Shown: positions 35,201 through 40,929 of the stretch, one piece after another
Layout: the number at the start of each line of letters is the position of its first letter
Numbering within the stretch: the stretch's first letter is position 1
IMG/VR virus record: IMGVR_UViG_3300037493_002106
Span: 1 to 48,572 of that record
Source of the DNA: a virus
Length of the DNA stretch: 48,572 nucleotides
Strand: one strand, 5' to 3'
Program-made: the position numbers and the translations under genes
Notes under the pieces: model-generated
Told to the model about the DNA's origin: nothing
Seen by the model: only the letters and a program-made list of their open reading frames with translations
Databases searched by the model: none

Positions 35201-35769
35201 TCGGAAAGGTTCATCGAATCCATCATCGATCCAGCGATGATTTCTTGTTCGCCATCTTCGTTAGTTACTCTAGCGAGTGGCAATTCTCCGTTAAGTACTT
35301 TGATGCGTTTTGCTGTATCAAATCCTTTTATGGCAGCTTCTTCGGCTTCTTGCTTATAACGATCACGCGAAGGAATTAAGTCGGGAGCTAGATTATCAAG
35401 ATCTTGATGGACAGATTTAAAAGTCAAGTAACGATTTGCAGCCGCCCATTCAGGATCACTCGTATCCATTGCGTCCGCCATCATCATCAGCTTCGTGTCA
35501 AGATCTGGCTCTTTAGTCGTAAACAAAGAGGCTACTTCCTCTTTGTTATTTGGATCAATCAATCCAGCTTCAGCAGCTTTGTCTCTGGTTGCAATGTCGA
35601 TCTCGTTTGCAACGGTGCGATTATAGGAATTTGATTTGATGTATTCTCCGCGAACATAGTCAGCGTATCCTTTCCTATTCTCGATAGCGTCTCCCGAATT
35701 ATTTTGCGGCTCCCAATCTTTAAACGAAGTAAAGTCAGGCGTTTTGAGTAAGTCTTCAAGCTCTGGCAT
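23269..35769 (-). CDS. Giant polyvalent virion protein (metallopeptidase-like, methyltransferase-like and LPD38-like regions)
   Basis: 4166 residues, ATG at 35769. Seen in order: helical N-terminus; hydrophobic Gly/Ala segments (about 490-660); a Val/Glu/Ala/Pro repeat linker (about 830-880); HEYLH in DALMHEYLHAFVN (1865-1869), a zincin motif; an EExxH variant (DEEMRH, about 2142); the region with DLWMRRTWGRWTGDV (about 2590) and ILWYPEKDLW (about 2877); a class I methyltransferase-like domain (DIGGG at 2992-2996, DPFNRSSEYN, NVLNVI); and a C-terminal region with LFSPFLRFKAEVPR and a hydrophobic segment, like the LPD38 domain of polyvalent proteins. Five VGTSFG-type motifs divide it (1132, 2016, 2324, 2949, 3131). 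Polyvalent proteins are thought to be packaged and injected to act in the new host (family knowledge). Its convergent stop overlaps the plus block by 4 bases. Confidence 0.85.
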   Translation of the reverse strand: MPELEDLLKTPDFTSFKDWEPQNNSGDAIENRKGYADYVRGEYIKSNSYNRTVANEIDIATRDKAAEAGLIDPNNKEEVASLFTTKEPDLDTKLMMMADAMDTSDPEWAAANRYLTFKSVHQDLDNLAPDLIPSRDRYKQEAEEAAIKGFDTAKRIKVLNGELPLARVTNEDGEQEIIAGSMMDSMNLSEAIRSSKTGGVGFSDALNVQSLLSTPLGYKAPLYKVARYNEAAAMIGEIAKNDEQTAKVVDSFGTSLAWADENDREIFDAQKPDISAVRRSLNANLKSGHTFSDEEVDKALTQLAYHSANDQNKFKFYEDEDVGRNVRNVGYGTPLVSPALMLNKPLFDKALAAHPEITENQRTALNAQREIAAANSFDSYHKILTESTISSEWLNTLQSGRASGQKDSDTLEQFVSNPDNFGELTSRVGGVKESILDGFGELVAAVPMMMGADWARDYMVGNIKERQNRREVSRMFGREYGMGQDLAETIAPMIVDMAATTLLALATVPAAGTGGAAYLAAKQGARLTAKGLVKGLVSGALRQLPEETAEAAASRIAAAGLIKESVKEAGTKGSMAAINGFNSQLAKKVGVTSAMAIPAFNRSAGATYAGVYLQLENNKDITPEERHDRALGAGLAAGAITGLITGAFGAFGHGGLEDAMLKGATRSELKSVMARIANVSDIKDEVFNKVVAAEMKNVFKKYGSNLTKEVGKGFVDEGGEEGLDDFINGFITDAATDQNTPFLKRLEQAGYSALLGGFMGAGVPAIRVAAAPMFKQSSRERQLAVEVDFAKRVSSSLEASGSPLTAQAVYGILSAPRRTRAKAAEAQLKASRPTATAEAAPVEVVPTEAAPVEVVPAEAEAAAIEVAAKEVATEDVAKAEYKTPDDYDVMHELLTSDIASAGELTDRFGDVLKVTGYDPETREVTYTDEDGNEGATAITQLDLTNNQEAIAKQKPKMPTTIAEVEKISAALHANTSQESVASAIATDPDKAPDVGMDIDSIPNETAKKGRKTAARKGVSPVAAQMEQKEASLKEASAAPTGQLELQLSANGAPPVKVPRSRRSIKNQDKTADAEQLGLDPIQEAIMESSNHAGSVDENEAVVEAAVEDTVASVPIIAAGKKPTKASKKSTKVGTSFGQEVSEKPVAKVPETFDEETFIDDEFTGQEISTLQRLIGYGFPVRLQAKELHGYPKRASYDTGYLEGKSDLIAKKTAEMYKSIALSVQKNWTKVIGSRVTIFDTKLNKKTRTAPIGYVNDNGVGEFDNNPLTMKVLMENNHPVVIPEGFDLSKINPSFRYSKLGSEHILTDIVKVNPATGSGFVSTLTRQDTVLSEEPDYDFITKVSDFENLFNNKTAGEQIISNPLNQSEKITLRDALSTVTNIRTTAMEKLQDQGDRDAVRANAARLRLRRSRNESNDIIVGATKPFSGLLDTNFQETATIAFDMAYRRALRLHAMRLSFDKFSQRVSGEASPSLKPDRVNAAINEFIGLTKPEGSNQKVTIATRLQKTFGSDVNPETNPDLVIANFINNHILTAPTVPPTFRSVGQKVGNMYADQQRRRDLFARRALFQTTSPDKLSKISDLAYDPNQEVSIQHITPDKNLFSPASQFTKGLLQRTASDAIESIEADPELRTALDKLLRSTLYKGNSAFDISGMTSQDAFSQLASWMASGNHATNPEAIAFQRGLQDGDYENGMALRDALKIMHIASKSVTGSIDQDPDYIAELARNLSSSSGFTVTNRQAREFAKSIGQVATRLFSRSYVRGEQAQFARNLNDADVASLGLKNGDPQSVINAFKVIAATDTDPNKKLLARLLLENQPFIRQVAFSLDEVSLPYAGQFVVMADGTSAVSLNLNGHNGRGLSDALMHEYLHAFVNRVVSAPTELQTEDQRSAIQRLNGILNLVRDTAANNGIDSPMLTDGLVNLNEFIAHFFTSTDFQNLVKTLTPPAKQRGFFARVVDAILDVFGMGKSRQSAYQQAFTDVIDLTRSAIHSAPNAPSGLINKLAVKSSELLANAKSVGTAFGAVTGDGTVLNNEYAAAEAEEAAAKTDEDVQVSDLMLDVDPASIAFDPTTDTNKTMIETMKRSMLLVRRLVPKEIALRWNIDIPMAEVDLQTGVMSMNPQSVAALIIGKTPAQAGLAIKTMVDEEMRHVASFNSLTESEIAAIVDAKKDSDFEEIANEYYGNEANRALALERLRSEDPDVSGSEKVRLVEERLRMLAQKVQRNTTTEQDYAFWRTNPSTLKILGRYLKNMINLMFGNHININNKVASFVRGKSVLAMSADEMLAVQRIVTEMRALQSGYRLSPNSMSFDPENPSDVVGMFSNQVGTSFGDLAAQLSEAPFPMSSLLLLHGAQKAAEKATNKVVANQLAEMAIKFWGGIVTSNSITPEQMAIITDNCTREVVAALNASGRNAADWYSTAIEVAMSVAAVIHPELSDVNAARAVPAFASAADPVQAANFAMRMALAITSQNINVEQNTQYAEEQFTLLKRDGQFDPTISYGSKAAAIKSNLNLANILVAKYGYGEGEMFVRKEFTVKQLTVIASEIRGKKVTVSGANDDKVNGAAIFGPKIGQGFLQNLLSVYDPVTVDLWMRRTWGRWTGDVVGDGVTETRLTNLILGAKEANIPLPKKLSDIAFVPALNVKGKPFIEKDGSTRLTVEPAAVARLSTDKKFKELCEDTALKLNAEWERQYKLLALPISQKLSDDLLSGKISLNQYVKLTDKLIEKSNAEYAALSASGNLPPTTRKDWIAKKTKQVTAEAKKQKLTDAERKVLLSDLPNKFDALAAKDKTPRITVELWRLQKFAKAGRDMVLTKDQMKEVKPSWANAASVIKSKLNPIDAPSDQDRRVITKIVNNSRLQLKALGYDTTNADIQAILWYPEKDLWAKLTGNEESNLKLSYDEEFINIATQRGFGDEARTIAESIRTNRTPRNSGGDDELATGDATGQTNVSVGTSFGLWDSPLQDITSADTSINDKKTAATFSKVKFAEGTINADIGGGRFDNATDVLKAQGATNIIFDPFNRSSEYNTAAAAQIKDGQSDTTTVNNVLNVIQEATNRDKVIRQAANAVKPNGISYFLLYEGDRSGVGRKTSKGWQENRKTKDYINEIKAHYGNVIVKNGIIEATNPINGRSVVGTSFGDVSQLPARFDADKMDFSNFVQALEMPMLEVGTYRSPKTILDRLFRGELDPRITTLKNHRDFFKSAAANLVKNYKTKLDGIIEKDFGSLENAPLDDIAAAIGSTRGTILDKAIVDQIEDTYQAALETIDIDTTLNARQKTAARKIAIDDKAQAIDAERTAQADAIRAARDAALESLAKQSPDLARHIVQLRTLTDEVSNRVTSLYGFKPELAATFDSQLGIYLTRSYKMFHEVGFAETVRSDPSYEPQRQAAMDFFGKQFVEYETARRVKAGETQSDAENNARIDLANKAANGRSIAENALEEFISHYEKKGISTLAGSSMSESFRILLKNIKQKKDIPEELRGILGEYGSESGVDNLLRSFVTVSSMAANQSFLQHVKTIGVTGGWLMTRAELDAKLTTDYDAYKNYTTIRHAKDASAYDPLGDLFGPPELVEGLNKVFSSESRNQNMDTAQESVAKTLSLFAKLTGGAMAAKTLGSLGFYIRNIASNILFFGPSQGFYNFGSMLGTARKEIGSSLADPNQIDEYHSELISLGVIGNEIKATVMADLLRGTTTIQSVESQLDKLIKAAHSGTKPLTWLTEKAQLLAQSADAFYKIAYYENELKVLESARAAGGGRFGTMSDYELKREAASKVLMTAQSASQAPPIVKEISKSGIGLLFSPFLRFKAEVPRIVLNTYKLAIDEMRSGNSVIKARGQKRFRGMTFVVGGVSMIVPAVLRAITGIGDDEDEALRASLPSYLRNHTFFYRRDGDGKLQSWDFTFLNPFSLISDPAMRSLEHLLRGDPAKAAASLVETAIFDQYLDDQIFSSAIQSLRDNRDPATDKPIYEPKIDSTGTILVKSMAHVFRQAYMPSVMNRAIKAYQAVGADYTDFDSSPIGILLQEVYPVKRHDIELDKQLRRYLSESRDVYNRINERKNVLFSERPIDEASIREIITSEVEDKAAMNEEIYRKLRGYEGLGLPTQEIYSIMTGKNMGYGKDRSRLLFNKMMDRPVLTPDFQARLADPTNEQGMERMRIANDELKKYSRYILIEP
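26362..26379 (-). repeat. VGTSFG motif, residue 3131
   Basis: GTAGGCACATCCTTCGGT. Directly follows the methyltransferase-like domain and precedes the C-terminal 1035 residues. Confidence 0.9.
26908..26925 (-). repeat. VGTSFG motif, residue 2949
   Basis: GTAGGTACATCCTTCGGT. Directly precedes the methyltransferase-like domain. Confidence 0.9.
28783..28800 (-). repeat. VGTSFG motif, residue 2324
   Basis: GTAGGCACATCATTCGGT. Lies between the EExxH-containing segment and the DLWMRRTWGR segment. Confidence 0.9.
29707..29724 (-). repeat. VGTAFG motif, residue 2016
   Basis: GTAGGCACTGCGTTCGGA. The only copy with Ala for Ser; lies after the HEYLH domain. Confidence 0.85.
32359..32376 (-). repeat. 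VGTSFG motif, residue 1132
   Basis: GTAGGAACATCCTTCGGG. Ends the N-terminal, linker-bearing third. Confidence 0.9.
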
Positions 35770-35797
35770 AGCAGAAACAGTTTAGTTGTTAGTGGTG

Positions 35798-36814
35798 TTA
35801 TTTAAATTTATCCGCGATTCCCGATGTTGGTATTCCTACCAGTCTTTTAATTGCTCCAGTTGTGGAGCGATAAGCGTTACGGTACAATTGTTCCGATGTA
35901 TATTTTGATAGATCAGCATCTTCGATCATAGGATTTTGTGTTCGTATGATCTCTTCTAACTGAACTTTATCTTCTGGCTTAAATGTAAATGGCGCGGCTT
36001 GCGGCACTCCATTCTTAGAAACAGGAGCCTTTGCCGATCCGTCTTTGAGAGAACCGACTGCGTAACCTTCCTCTTCTTTTGCCGCAGCCATTTGATCTAA
36101 CTGTGCAAGATTCCGATTCAGGAATGCGAGTTGCCCAGTCATCTGTTGTGTTCTGGCTTTCTCTTCCTCTTCCCGCATATTAAGATCGCTCTTATATTTT
36201 GCGCTGCTTTTAGCGGAATCTTCTTGCTGCTTGTTGATAGCGGCGGCAGCTTCGTAGTACTGCTTACCAGTACCTTCAGAGACATCGCCACCGAATACGC
36301 CTTTAACGGCTTCGGGCAGTCCTTGTGTTGCGAGCGCGTATCCTAACGCCGTCTTCTGTTTCTCCGTTTCGTCTTTGTTCCTAAGCGTATCCTCAGCAGA
36401 AGAGACAAGATTGATAAGGCTCTTGTTGCGAGTAAGGCGACCAGAGTTCTCCATCTTATACTGACCAACAGCTGAAAGTTTTTCAAAGCTGTTCTTACTT
36501 GGATCGTTAACGATTCCAGTAATTATTTGAAGATCATTTGGCAATGTCTCTAACGCTTCACGCTGCGCTTTGGCTTCGTCGGCGGCACTCATCAGGTCAA
36601 GCTGTTGACGCTTAAACGCAATTTGTTGGTACTGCGACTTGAGCATATCCTCTTGAGTCTTGATTTGAGATTGGACGTAAGGGTCTACTTCCGTAGTGTA
36701 CTTGCTCGCTAAGTAGCTGGCAGCACCAGTGGTCAGACCTCTACTTGCCGCCACATCTGAAAAGAAGTTGCCCTTCATCGGAGCAATGGAAGAATCGTAG
36801 GAGAACTCAGCCAT
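35798..36814 (-). CDS. Probable internal virion/ejection protein
   Basis: 338 residues from the ATG at 36814 (MAEFSYDSSIAPMKG). The frame is open to 36880, but the inner ATG gives the usual short overlap (8 bases) with the upstream stop. Almost entirely helical, Gln/Lys/Glu-rich (KTQEDMLKSQYQQIAFKRQQLDLMSAADEAKAQREALE, residues about 50-90). It lies directly upstream of the 4166-residue protein, 28 bases before its ATG, where podoviruses carry internal core or ejection proteins. The assignment is from position and composition. Confidence 0.6.
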   Translation of the reverse strand: MAEFSYDSSIAPMKGNFFSDVAASRGLTTGAASYLASKYTTEVDPYVQSQIKTQEDMLKSQYQQIAFKRQQLDLMSAADEAKAQREALETLPNDLQIITGIVNDPSKNSFEKLSAVGQYKMENSGRLTRNKSLINLVSSAEDTLRNKDETEKQKTALGYALATQGLPEAVKGVFGGDVSEGTGKQYYEAAAAINKQQEDSAKSSAKYKSDLNMREEEEKARTQQMTGQLAFLNRNLAQLDQMAAAKEEEGYAVGSLKDGSAKAPVSKNGVPQAAPFTFKPEDKVQLEEIIRTQNPMIEDADLSKYTSEQLYRNAYRSTTGAIKRLVGIPTSGIADKFK

Positions 36815-37448
36815 TGGTGGTGTTAGCGTACTTGGTGTAGTCGAACGTACCTGCATCAAGATCTTTATTCTGTTGATCAAGTATTCTATTTAGCGTGTCG
36901 CGTTGTTTCTTTTTAAAATCAGCATCAGCTTCCGCTTCGCTAATAGCTGCTCTCTTTGCTTTTTCGTTAAGATCGATGTATGCTTGATTCCTAATTGAAG
37001 GCTCACCTGCTAGTTTTTTGGCGGCTCCCATAGCTGCCAATTGCGCTCCCGCTTGTCCAAAGCCCATCCGTCCAAGCTTACGAGCCATGCGGAAAGCTTT
37101 TCCTGAATCAGATTCAAGACTGCGCGGAGGTGCGCTCAAACCAAAAGTCCCCGTCGGGGAACGCTGCATTTCATCGTAACGATCTAGTAAACGGGTTACG
37201 GGTTGAGTTCCGATTGGGGCTGGCTTCTCTTCAGCATTAGGTTTTGGATTCGCGTATTGATCGTACAAACCCTTTACGTTGTTTTCAGTTAAGCCAATTT
37301 TTTTAGCTTCCTCCATTAACCCTTTCCCAGTTTCTGGAGATTGTTCGGATGATGCCGCAAGCTCTTTAAGAGAAGCCGCAAGAACTTTTCGCCTTTCCAA
37401 CTCCTCATCATTTTTTGGGGCTGTGTAAGCTGAAACAAAGGATGCCAT
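36807..37448 (-). CDS. Probable internal virion protein
   Basis: 213 residues from the ATG at 37448 (MASFVSAYTAPKN). A TTG two codons earlier is less likely because it would coincide with the -10 box. Charged helical protein with a central GKAFRMARKLGRMGFGQAGAQLAAMGAAKK amphipathic segment (about 115-145) that might contact membrane. Two genes (this and the next) separate terminase from the giant protein. First gene of the 37448-23269 transcription unit, with its own promoter-like site. Not recognised at family level. Confidence 0.6.
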   Translation of the reverse strand: MASFVSAYTAPKNDEELERRKVLAASLKELAASSEQSPETGKGLMEEAKKIGLTENNVKGLYDQYANPKPNAEEKPAPIGTQPVTRLLDRYDEMQRSPTGTFGLSAPPRSLESDSGKAFRMARKLGRMGFGQAGAQLAAMGAAKKLAGEPSIRNQAYIDLNEKAKRAAISEAEADADFKKKQRDTLNRILDQQNKDLDAGTFDYTKYANTTNG

Positions 37449-37453
37449 ACACA

Positions 37454-37482
37454 AAATTACCGCAACAAACTTACTTTGTCAA
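37454..37482 (-). promoter_or_regulatory. Promoter-like TTGACA-N17-TAATTT
   Basis: -35 TTGACA (37477-37482), spacer 17, -10 TAATTT (37454-37459), five bases (TGTGT), then ATG at 37448. TAATTTTG also fits the Bacteroidota TAnnTTTG box. Near-leaderless. Confidence 0.5.
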
Positions 37483-37503
37483 TACTGTATAATTTTGTTG
37501 GGT

Positions 37504-37662
37504 GTGTATTTACATTGTGAGTAGCCTTTAAATTTTCCCTTTAATATAAACTTTATTATTAACTGGAGTTACATTGATTCTCAAGAAGCAATGTAACTCC
37601 AACTAACGTAGGAGTTTATAATAGGGGTATGAAATGCCAGTTTACTCACAATGTAAATACAC
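37504..37662. repeat. Nested inverted repeats between terminase and internal virion genes
   Basis: Outer perfect 20-base arms GTGTATTTACATTGTGAGTA (37504-37523) and its complement (37643-37662). Middle arms TATAAACT (37545-37552) and AGTTTATA (37613-37620). Inner arms GGAGTTACATTG (37565-37576) and its complement (37589-37600). The whole can fold as one 159-base cruciform. Candidate replication, packaging or regulatory locus. Confidence 0.92.
37547..37600. repeat. 54-base palindromic element, copy 2
   Basis: 50 of 54 bases as at 14698-14751, same orientation. All four differences fall outside the GGAGTTACATTG arms: two in the AT-rich flank and two in the loop. Confidence 0.92.
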
Positions 37663-37690
37663 GATCTTGCAAATAGCGAATTGCAAGATC
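37663..37690. terminator. Hairpin at the terminase stop
   Basis: GATCTTGCAA (37663-37672), eight-base loop, TTGCAAGATC (37681-37690). The arm covers the terminase stop codon and abuts the outer inverted repeat. No U-tract on the minus strand. Confidence 0.75.
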
Positions 37691-39461
37691 AGTCATAAAT
37701 AACGGATTCGTCGTTCGCTAAAGCGTTGCGGAGCGAAGCGATGGTCGGACGCTGCATCCTGCTTCCGTTATCCTTTTTCTCGAAAGGCTCTACGGCAACC
37801 ATGCCATGACGCTGTCGCGCCAAATCGAGACAGAGGAACGCGGCATCCGCTAAGTCGGGAGATCTTCCGAACTTCGATTTGAATTCGATCTTTGATTCGA
37901 TCTTAACGCGCAGCGACGTTCCTTTGACCAACTCGTAGTTTCTGGCGCAGATCTCTTTGGCAAGATCAACATTGATTCCAAACAACTGCTTCGTTCTGAT
38001 GAGTTCCTTGCCGACGAACCAGAGTTCGGATACACGGTTTATGTACAGCTCCTCTCCCGTAAGCTGGCTGTTGGCACTTACACGCCTGTCAGACGCTCTG
38101 CCGCCGAAGCTGACCCGCAAGAAGGCAGGTGACCACTCTCCCGCCAGAACGTCGCAGAAGGGCGCACCTGCTCCCGTACTGTCCACCGCAATGTTATCAG
38201 GCAGGATGCCGCGTTTGACGCAGTGTTCTTTGATTTGTTGTACAATCTGATACGTTCTTGGGATAGCTTTATTCCTAGCGTCATCATTCAAGTGGATGGC
38301 TTCGCCCAATTCTGTCACGAAATGTCCGTCCTTATTGTACCCGACAAGTCCTGTATAAAGAATCGTTCGGTCACCACCGTTGGTGAACGCTGGATCGATC
38401 CCTGCAATCGGAGTCGGCCTTCCCTGCCACTCAACTTTGTGGAATGCCTGACTGCGCGACAACTCTGCTTCGGAGTAAATCCCTTCCGTCTCTTCCGAAT
38501 CGAAGAAGACGGCGCGGACCATCCGCATATATCCACGCGATGTCTCACCCAATAAGGCTTTGTCTTCCGCCAGCTTCTCTTCTGTAGGAAGCCACGGGTA
38601 CAGTACTTCACCAGCCAGAATGTTCGGAGAACGCTCACCGTCCAATCGGATGTATTTACCACCCCACTTTGTCTCCCACTCATCATCGACTTGGACATCG
38701 ATGCCGTCCCAGCCTCTTTTTGGTTCTGACCATACTCCAAATGCATCAAACCGACTATTCGGATTGGACATCCCGATCATCTGGAACTCTGGATTCTTAG
38801 ACAAGTTAGATAGTCCAGCATTCAGGATGGCTTCGCTCAGTTCAGAAAGCTCGTCTCCAATAAGAATGACGCGCTTCTGCTTGATACCGATGAACTTGCC
38901 AATAGCTTCGCGTGTCTTACTCCGCTCCGCCGCAATCAGCGAAAGACCCGCCTTCTCAATAAGATCACCGTTCTCATTGATGTAAGCGACGTTGCCAATG
39001 GAATCCCGAATCCTGATGGGTGCATCTTCAAGCACCGTCAGCAAGCTGATCACGGAACCCCATATCCGTTTACGCGCTTCGCGTAGCGTTGTAGACGTTA
39101 GCAGCACTAACGTGTCACGCGGTTGCGCTAAGAAGTTCACGATGCCCCAAGCAGCCATCGTATGCGATTTCCCGCTGGATGCCGATCCTCCGATGGCAAG
39201 ATACTTATTCCGTATCGCTGCTTTAATCATCCGATCTGCCCACGGATGTCGGATCATTAGTTGTTCTGCCATGTCAGGTCGATTCCAAAGCTCGTCACAG
39301 ATGCGCCAGAAATAATATTCTTTAGCGATGGGCTTCGTATGGTTCGCAAAACCGTACAGCAATGCCGTGATTAAACTCGTTGGTCTGATCTCCAGACCTC
39401 CAACATCCATCTTTTTTGTTGTGGGATTGATTCTAGGTTCCAGAACATTTTTTGTTTGCAT
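37689..39461 (-). CDS. terL: Terminase large subunit
   Basis: 590 residues from the ATG at 39461 (MQTKNVLEPRINP). The frame extends to 39575, but that part is Asn/Ile/Tyr-rich and overlaps the divergent gene. ATPase: Walker A GGSASSGKS (about 91-99), Walker B VILIGDE (about 198-204), with a TSTT segment between. Nuclease: AGIDPAFTNGGDRT (Asp about 356), AVDSTGAG and a C-terminal SPDLADAAFLC carrying the acidic residues of the RNase H-like nuclease. It cuts and pumps DNA into the head through the portal. Divergent from the small-subunit-like gene across 69 bases that contain a TTACATTGTAA palindrome. Confidence 0.93.
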   Translation of the reverse strand: MQTKNVLEPRINPTTKKMDVGGLEIRPTSLITALLYGFANHTKPIAKEYYFWRICDELWNRPDMAEQLMIRHPWADRMIKAAIRNKYLAIGGSASSGKSHTMAAWGIVNFLAQPRDTLVLLTSTTLREARKRIWGSVISLLTVLEDAPIRIRDSIGNVAYINENGDLIEKAGLSLIAAERSKTREAIGKFIGIKQKRVILIGDELSELSEAILNAGLSNLSKNPEFQMIGMSNPNSRFDAFGVWSEPKRGWDGIDVQVDDEWETKWGGKYIRLDGERSPNILAGEVLYPWLPTEEKLAEDKALLGETSRGYMRMVRAVFFDSEETEGIYSEAELSRSQAFHKVEWQGRPTPIAGIDPAFTNGGDRTILYTGLVGYNKDGHFVTELGEAIHLNDDARNKAIPRTYQIVQQIKEHCVKRGILPDNIAVDSTGAGAPFCDVLAGEWSPAFLRVSFGGRASDRRVSANSQLTGEELYINRVSELWFVGKELIRTKQLFGINVDLAKEICARNYELVKGTSLRVKIESKIEFKSKFGRSPDLADAAFLCLDLARQRHGMVAVEPFEKKDNGSRMQRPTIASLRNALANDESVIYD

Positions 39462-39502
39462 CAGATTATTTTCAATTATTTGATTATTTTTGTTGTAAAG
39501 AA

Positions 39503-39513
39503 TTACATTGTAA
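39503..39513. promoter_or_regulatory. TTACATTGTAA palindrome between divergent terminase genes
   Basis: An 11-base palindrome containing the TTACATTG octamer that also forms the arms of both 54-base elements and the outer inverted repeat. Candidate operator; no promoter is clear around it. Confidence 0.4.
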
Positions 39514-39530
39514 CTATATCTAATCCCATC

Positions 39531-40166
39531 TTGAGCAGCAACCCTAAAGAAAACAAACCGAAACGATCCAATCAAGCCAAATCTGTTGAGCTAAAGAAGC
39601 GTGCGTTGCAAATGTATAAGGACAAATACAAGCAGACGATTATCGCACGCGATCTTGGAGTCCATCTTAACACGGTAGGAGTATGGATTAAGCAAGCAGG
39701 ATTGAAAGATGTTCCGATTGCTTCGATGATCCCTAAAGATGCGGCGGGCATGGAGTTTTCCGAAATGCATGATGATGTCTTTGAAGGAAACCCCAATGAT
39801 CTTACGCACGAAGCGTTAAGAATATTGAAGCACGATGCCGCTCTGGCAGAAGAGAAAGATATCCTCGACATAGCCGAATCGCAAGCCAGTCCAGCGGATA
39901 AGTACCAGCACTACATCGCGGCGGCTTCGATCAAGCTGCTGCGTGACTCGATGAGCCATCTACGTGGACCGAGATCTGTCCGTGAACTTTCCGAACTAGA
40001 CCAACTAATCCGACGTAATTTAGGACTTAACTCTAAAAGCTCTGGCGGAACTAGCAATATGCACATCGACATATCCATTCTTAATAATTCAGCCGCCAAT
40101 AAGAGCGACGGAATAGTTAGAAAAAAAACAACAATAATTGACATCCAACCTGAATCAGAAGAATGA
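39531..40166 (+). CDS. Terminase small subunit-like helix-turn-helix protein
   Basis: 211 residues from a TTG at 39531 (then SSNPKENKPKR). The frame is open to 39456, but that part is hydrophobic and overlaps terL. HTH: VELKKRALQMYKDKYKQTIIARDLGVHLNTVGVWIKQAGL (about 18-57). The central helices (LTHEALRILKHDAALAEEKDILDIAESQ, YQHYIAAASIKLLRDSM) fit oligomerisation. Position opposite terL and the HTH-plus-helical layout suggest the DNA-recognition subunit of the terminase. A different regulator cannot be excluded. Its stop overlaps the next start (ATGA). Confidence 0.65.
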   Translation: MSSNPKENKPKRSNQAKSVELKKRALQMYKDKYKQTIIARDLGVHLNTVGVWIKQAGLKDVPIASMIPKDAAGMEFSEMHDDVFEGNPNDLTHEALRILKHDAALAEEKDILDIAESQASPADKYQHYIAAASIKLLRDSMSHLRGPRSVRELSELDQLIRRNLGLNSKSSGGTSNMHIDISILNNSAANKSDGIVRKKTTIIDIQPESEE

Positions 40167-40450
40167 TTGAACTATTCCCAAAACGCTTACGGTTTACTGC
40201 TAAAATAGCAATCCAAAATCCGCAAGTAATCTTCCAAAAGAAACATGAGAACTCTGACGAGATGTCATACTATGCCGATGAAGTTACGGGAGAATTCTAT
40301 CGAATAATCCCCACATCTGCTCGCGAAATAGATTTCTTTTCCCGATGCAAAAAGTATAGCGAGATATTTGCTCCTGCAATTGGTAACGGTTTGATCGTAA
40401 GATGCGATGTTATTGACTCAATTGATCCTCCAGCAAAGAATCTAAAGTGA
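40163..40450 (+). CDS. Small unknown protein
   Basis: 95 residues, ATGA overlap with the previous gene. Basic N-terminus (ELFPKRLRFTAKIAIQNPQVIFQKKHEN), then ADEVTGEFYRIIPTSAREIDFF and a Cys-containing C-terminal part. No motif recognised. Its stop overlaps the GTG start of the resolvase-like gene, so it is translated in one series with it. Confidence 0.6.
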   Translation: MIELFPKRLRFTAKIAIQNPQVIFQKKHENSDEMSYYADEVTGEFYRIIPTSAREIDFFSRCKKYSEIFAPAIGNGLIVRCDVIDSIDPPAKNLK

Positions 40451-40929
40451 TCATCGGCATCGACAACGGACTCGACGGCGGACTCTGTGCGATCTCAAAG
40501 CACGACGGATCGATCATCGACAAGTTGCCGATGCCAACATTCCTGCGAGCGGGCAAGCGTGAAGTAGATTCTAAAAAGATCTACTACTGGATTCGTAACC
40601 TGTACACTGAACCCTTAATCGCGATTGAGGAGCCGTTGAAGCACGCGAAGTCTTCGCAAGCTATGCGCTCAATGGGCATATCATTCGGCAAGATAATGGG
40701 GATGTGCGAGTCGCACGATCTAAAAGTCAAGCCCGTCCAAGTGCTGGACTGGCAGAAAAAGATGTTGGGCAAAGTCCCAAAATCCCAAACGAAAATTTAC
40801 GCCTTACGTAAGGCGAACGAACTTGTTGCTGGCGAAGACTGGCGCAAGAACGAACGATGCACCGTCCCGCATGACGGGATTATCGACGCTTTCTTGATTG
40901 CACAATATACACGACACACACTACTATGA
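40447..40929 (+). CDS. RuvC-like Holliday junction resolvase
   Basis: 160 residues, GTG start at 40447 (GTGA overlap). RNase H-like fold with RuvC-type acidic residues: Asp6 in IIGIDNGLDGGLCAI, Glu61 in LIAIEEPLKHA, and Asp143/Asp147 in HDGIIDAFLIAQY. The length fits phage RuvC relatives, which resolve branched replication or recombination intermediates before packaging. The context, near the small terminase-like and helicase genes, agrees with a DNA-processing role. The start is chosen because strand 1 begins there. Confidence 0.85.
   Translation: MIIGIDNGLDGGLCAISKHDGSIIDKLPMPTFLRAGKREVDSKKIYYWIRNLYTEPLIAIEEPLKHAKSSQAMRSMGISFGKIMGMCESHDLKVKPVQVLDWQKKMLGKVPKSQTKIYALRKANELVAGEDWRKNERCTVPHDGIIDAFLIAQYTRHTLL

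Noticed and set aside
23269-35769. Virion-encapsidated RNA polymerase of N4 type, suggested by the great length
   Set aside because: No RNA polymerase motifs (DxxGR, TxxxGxxY) were seen. The visible domains are polyvalent-protein types.
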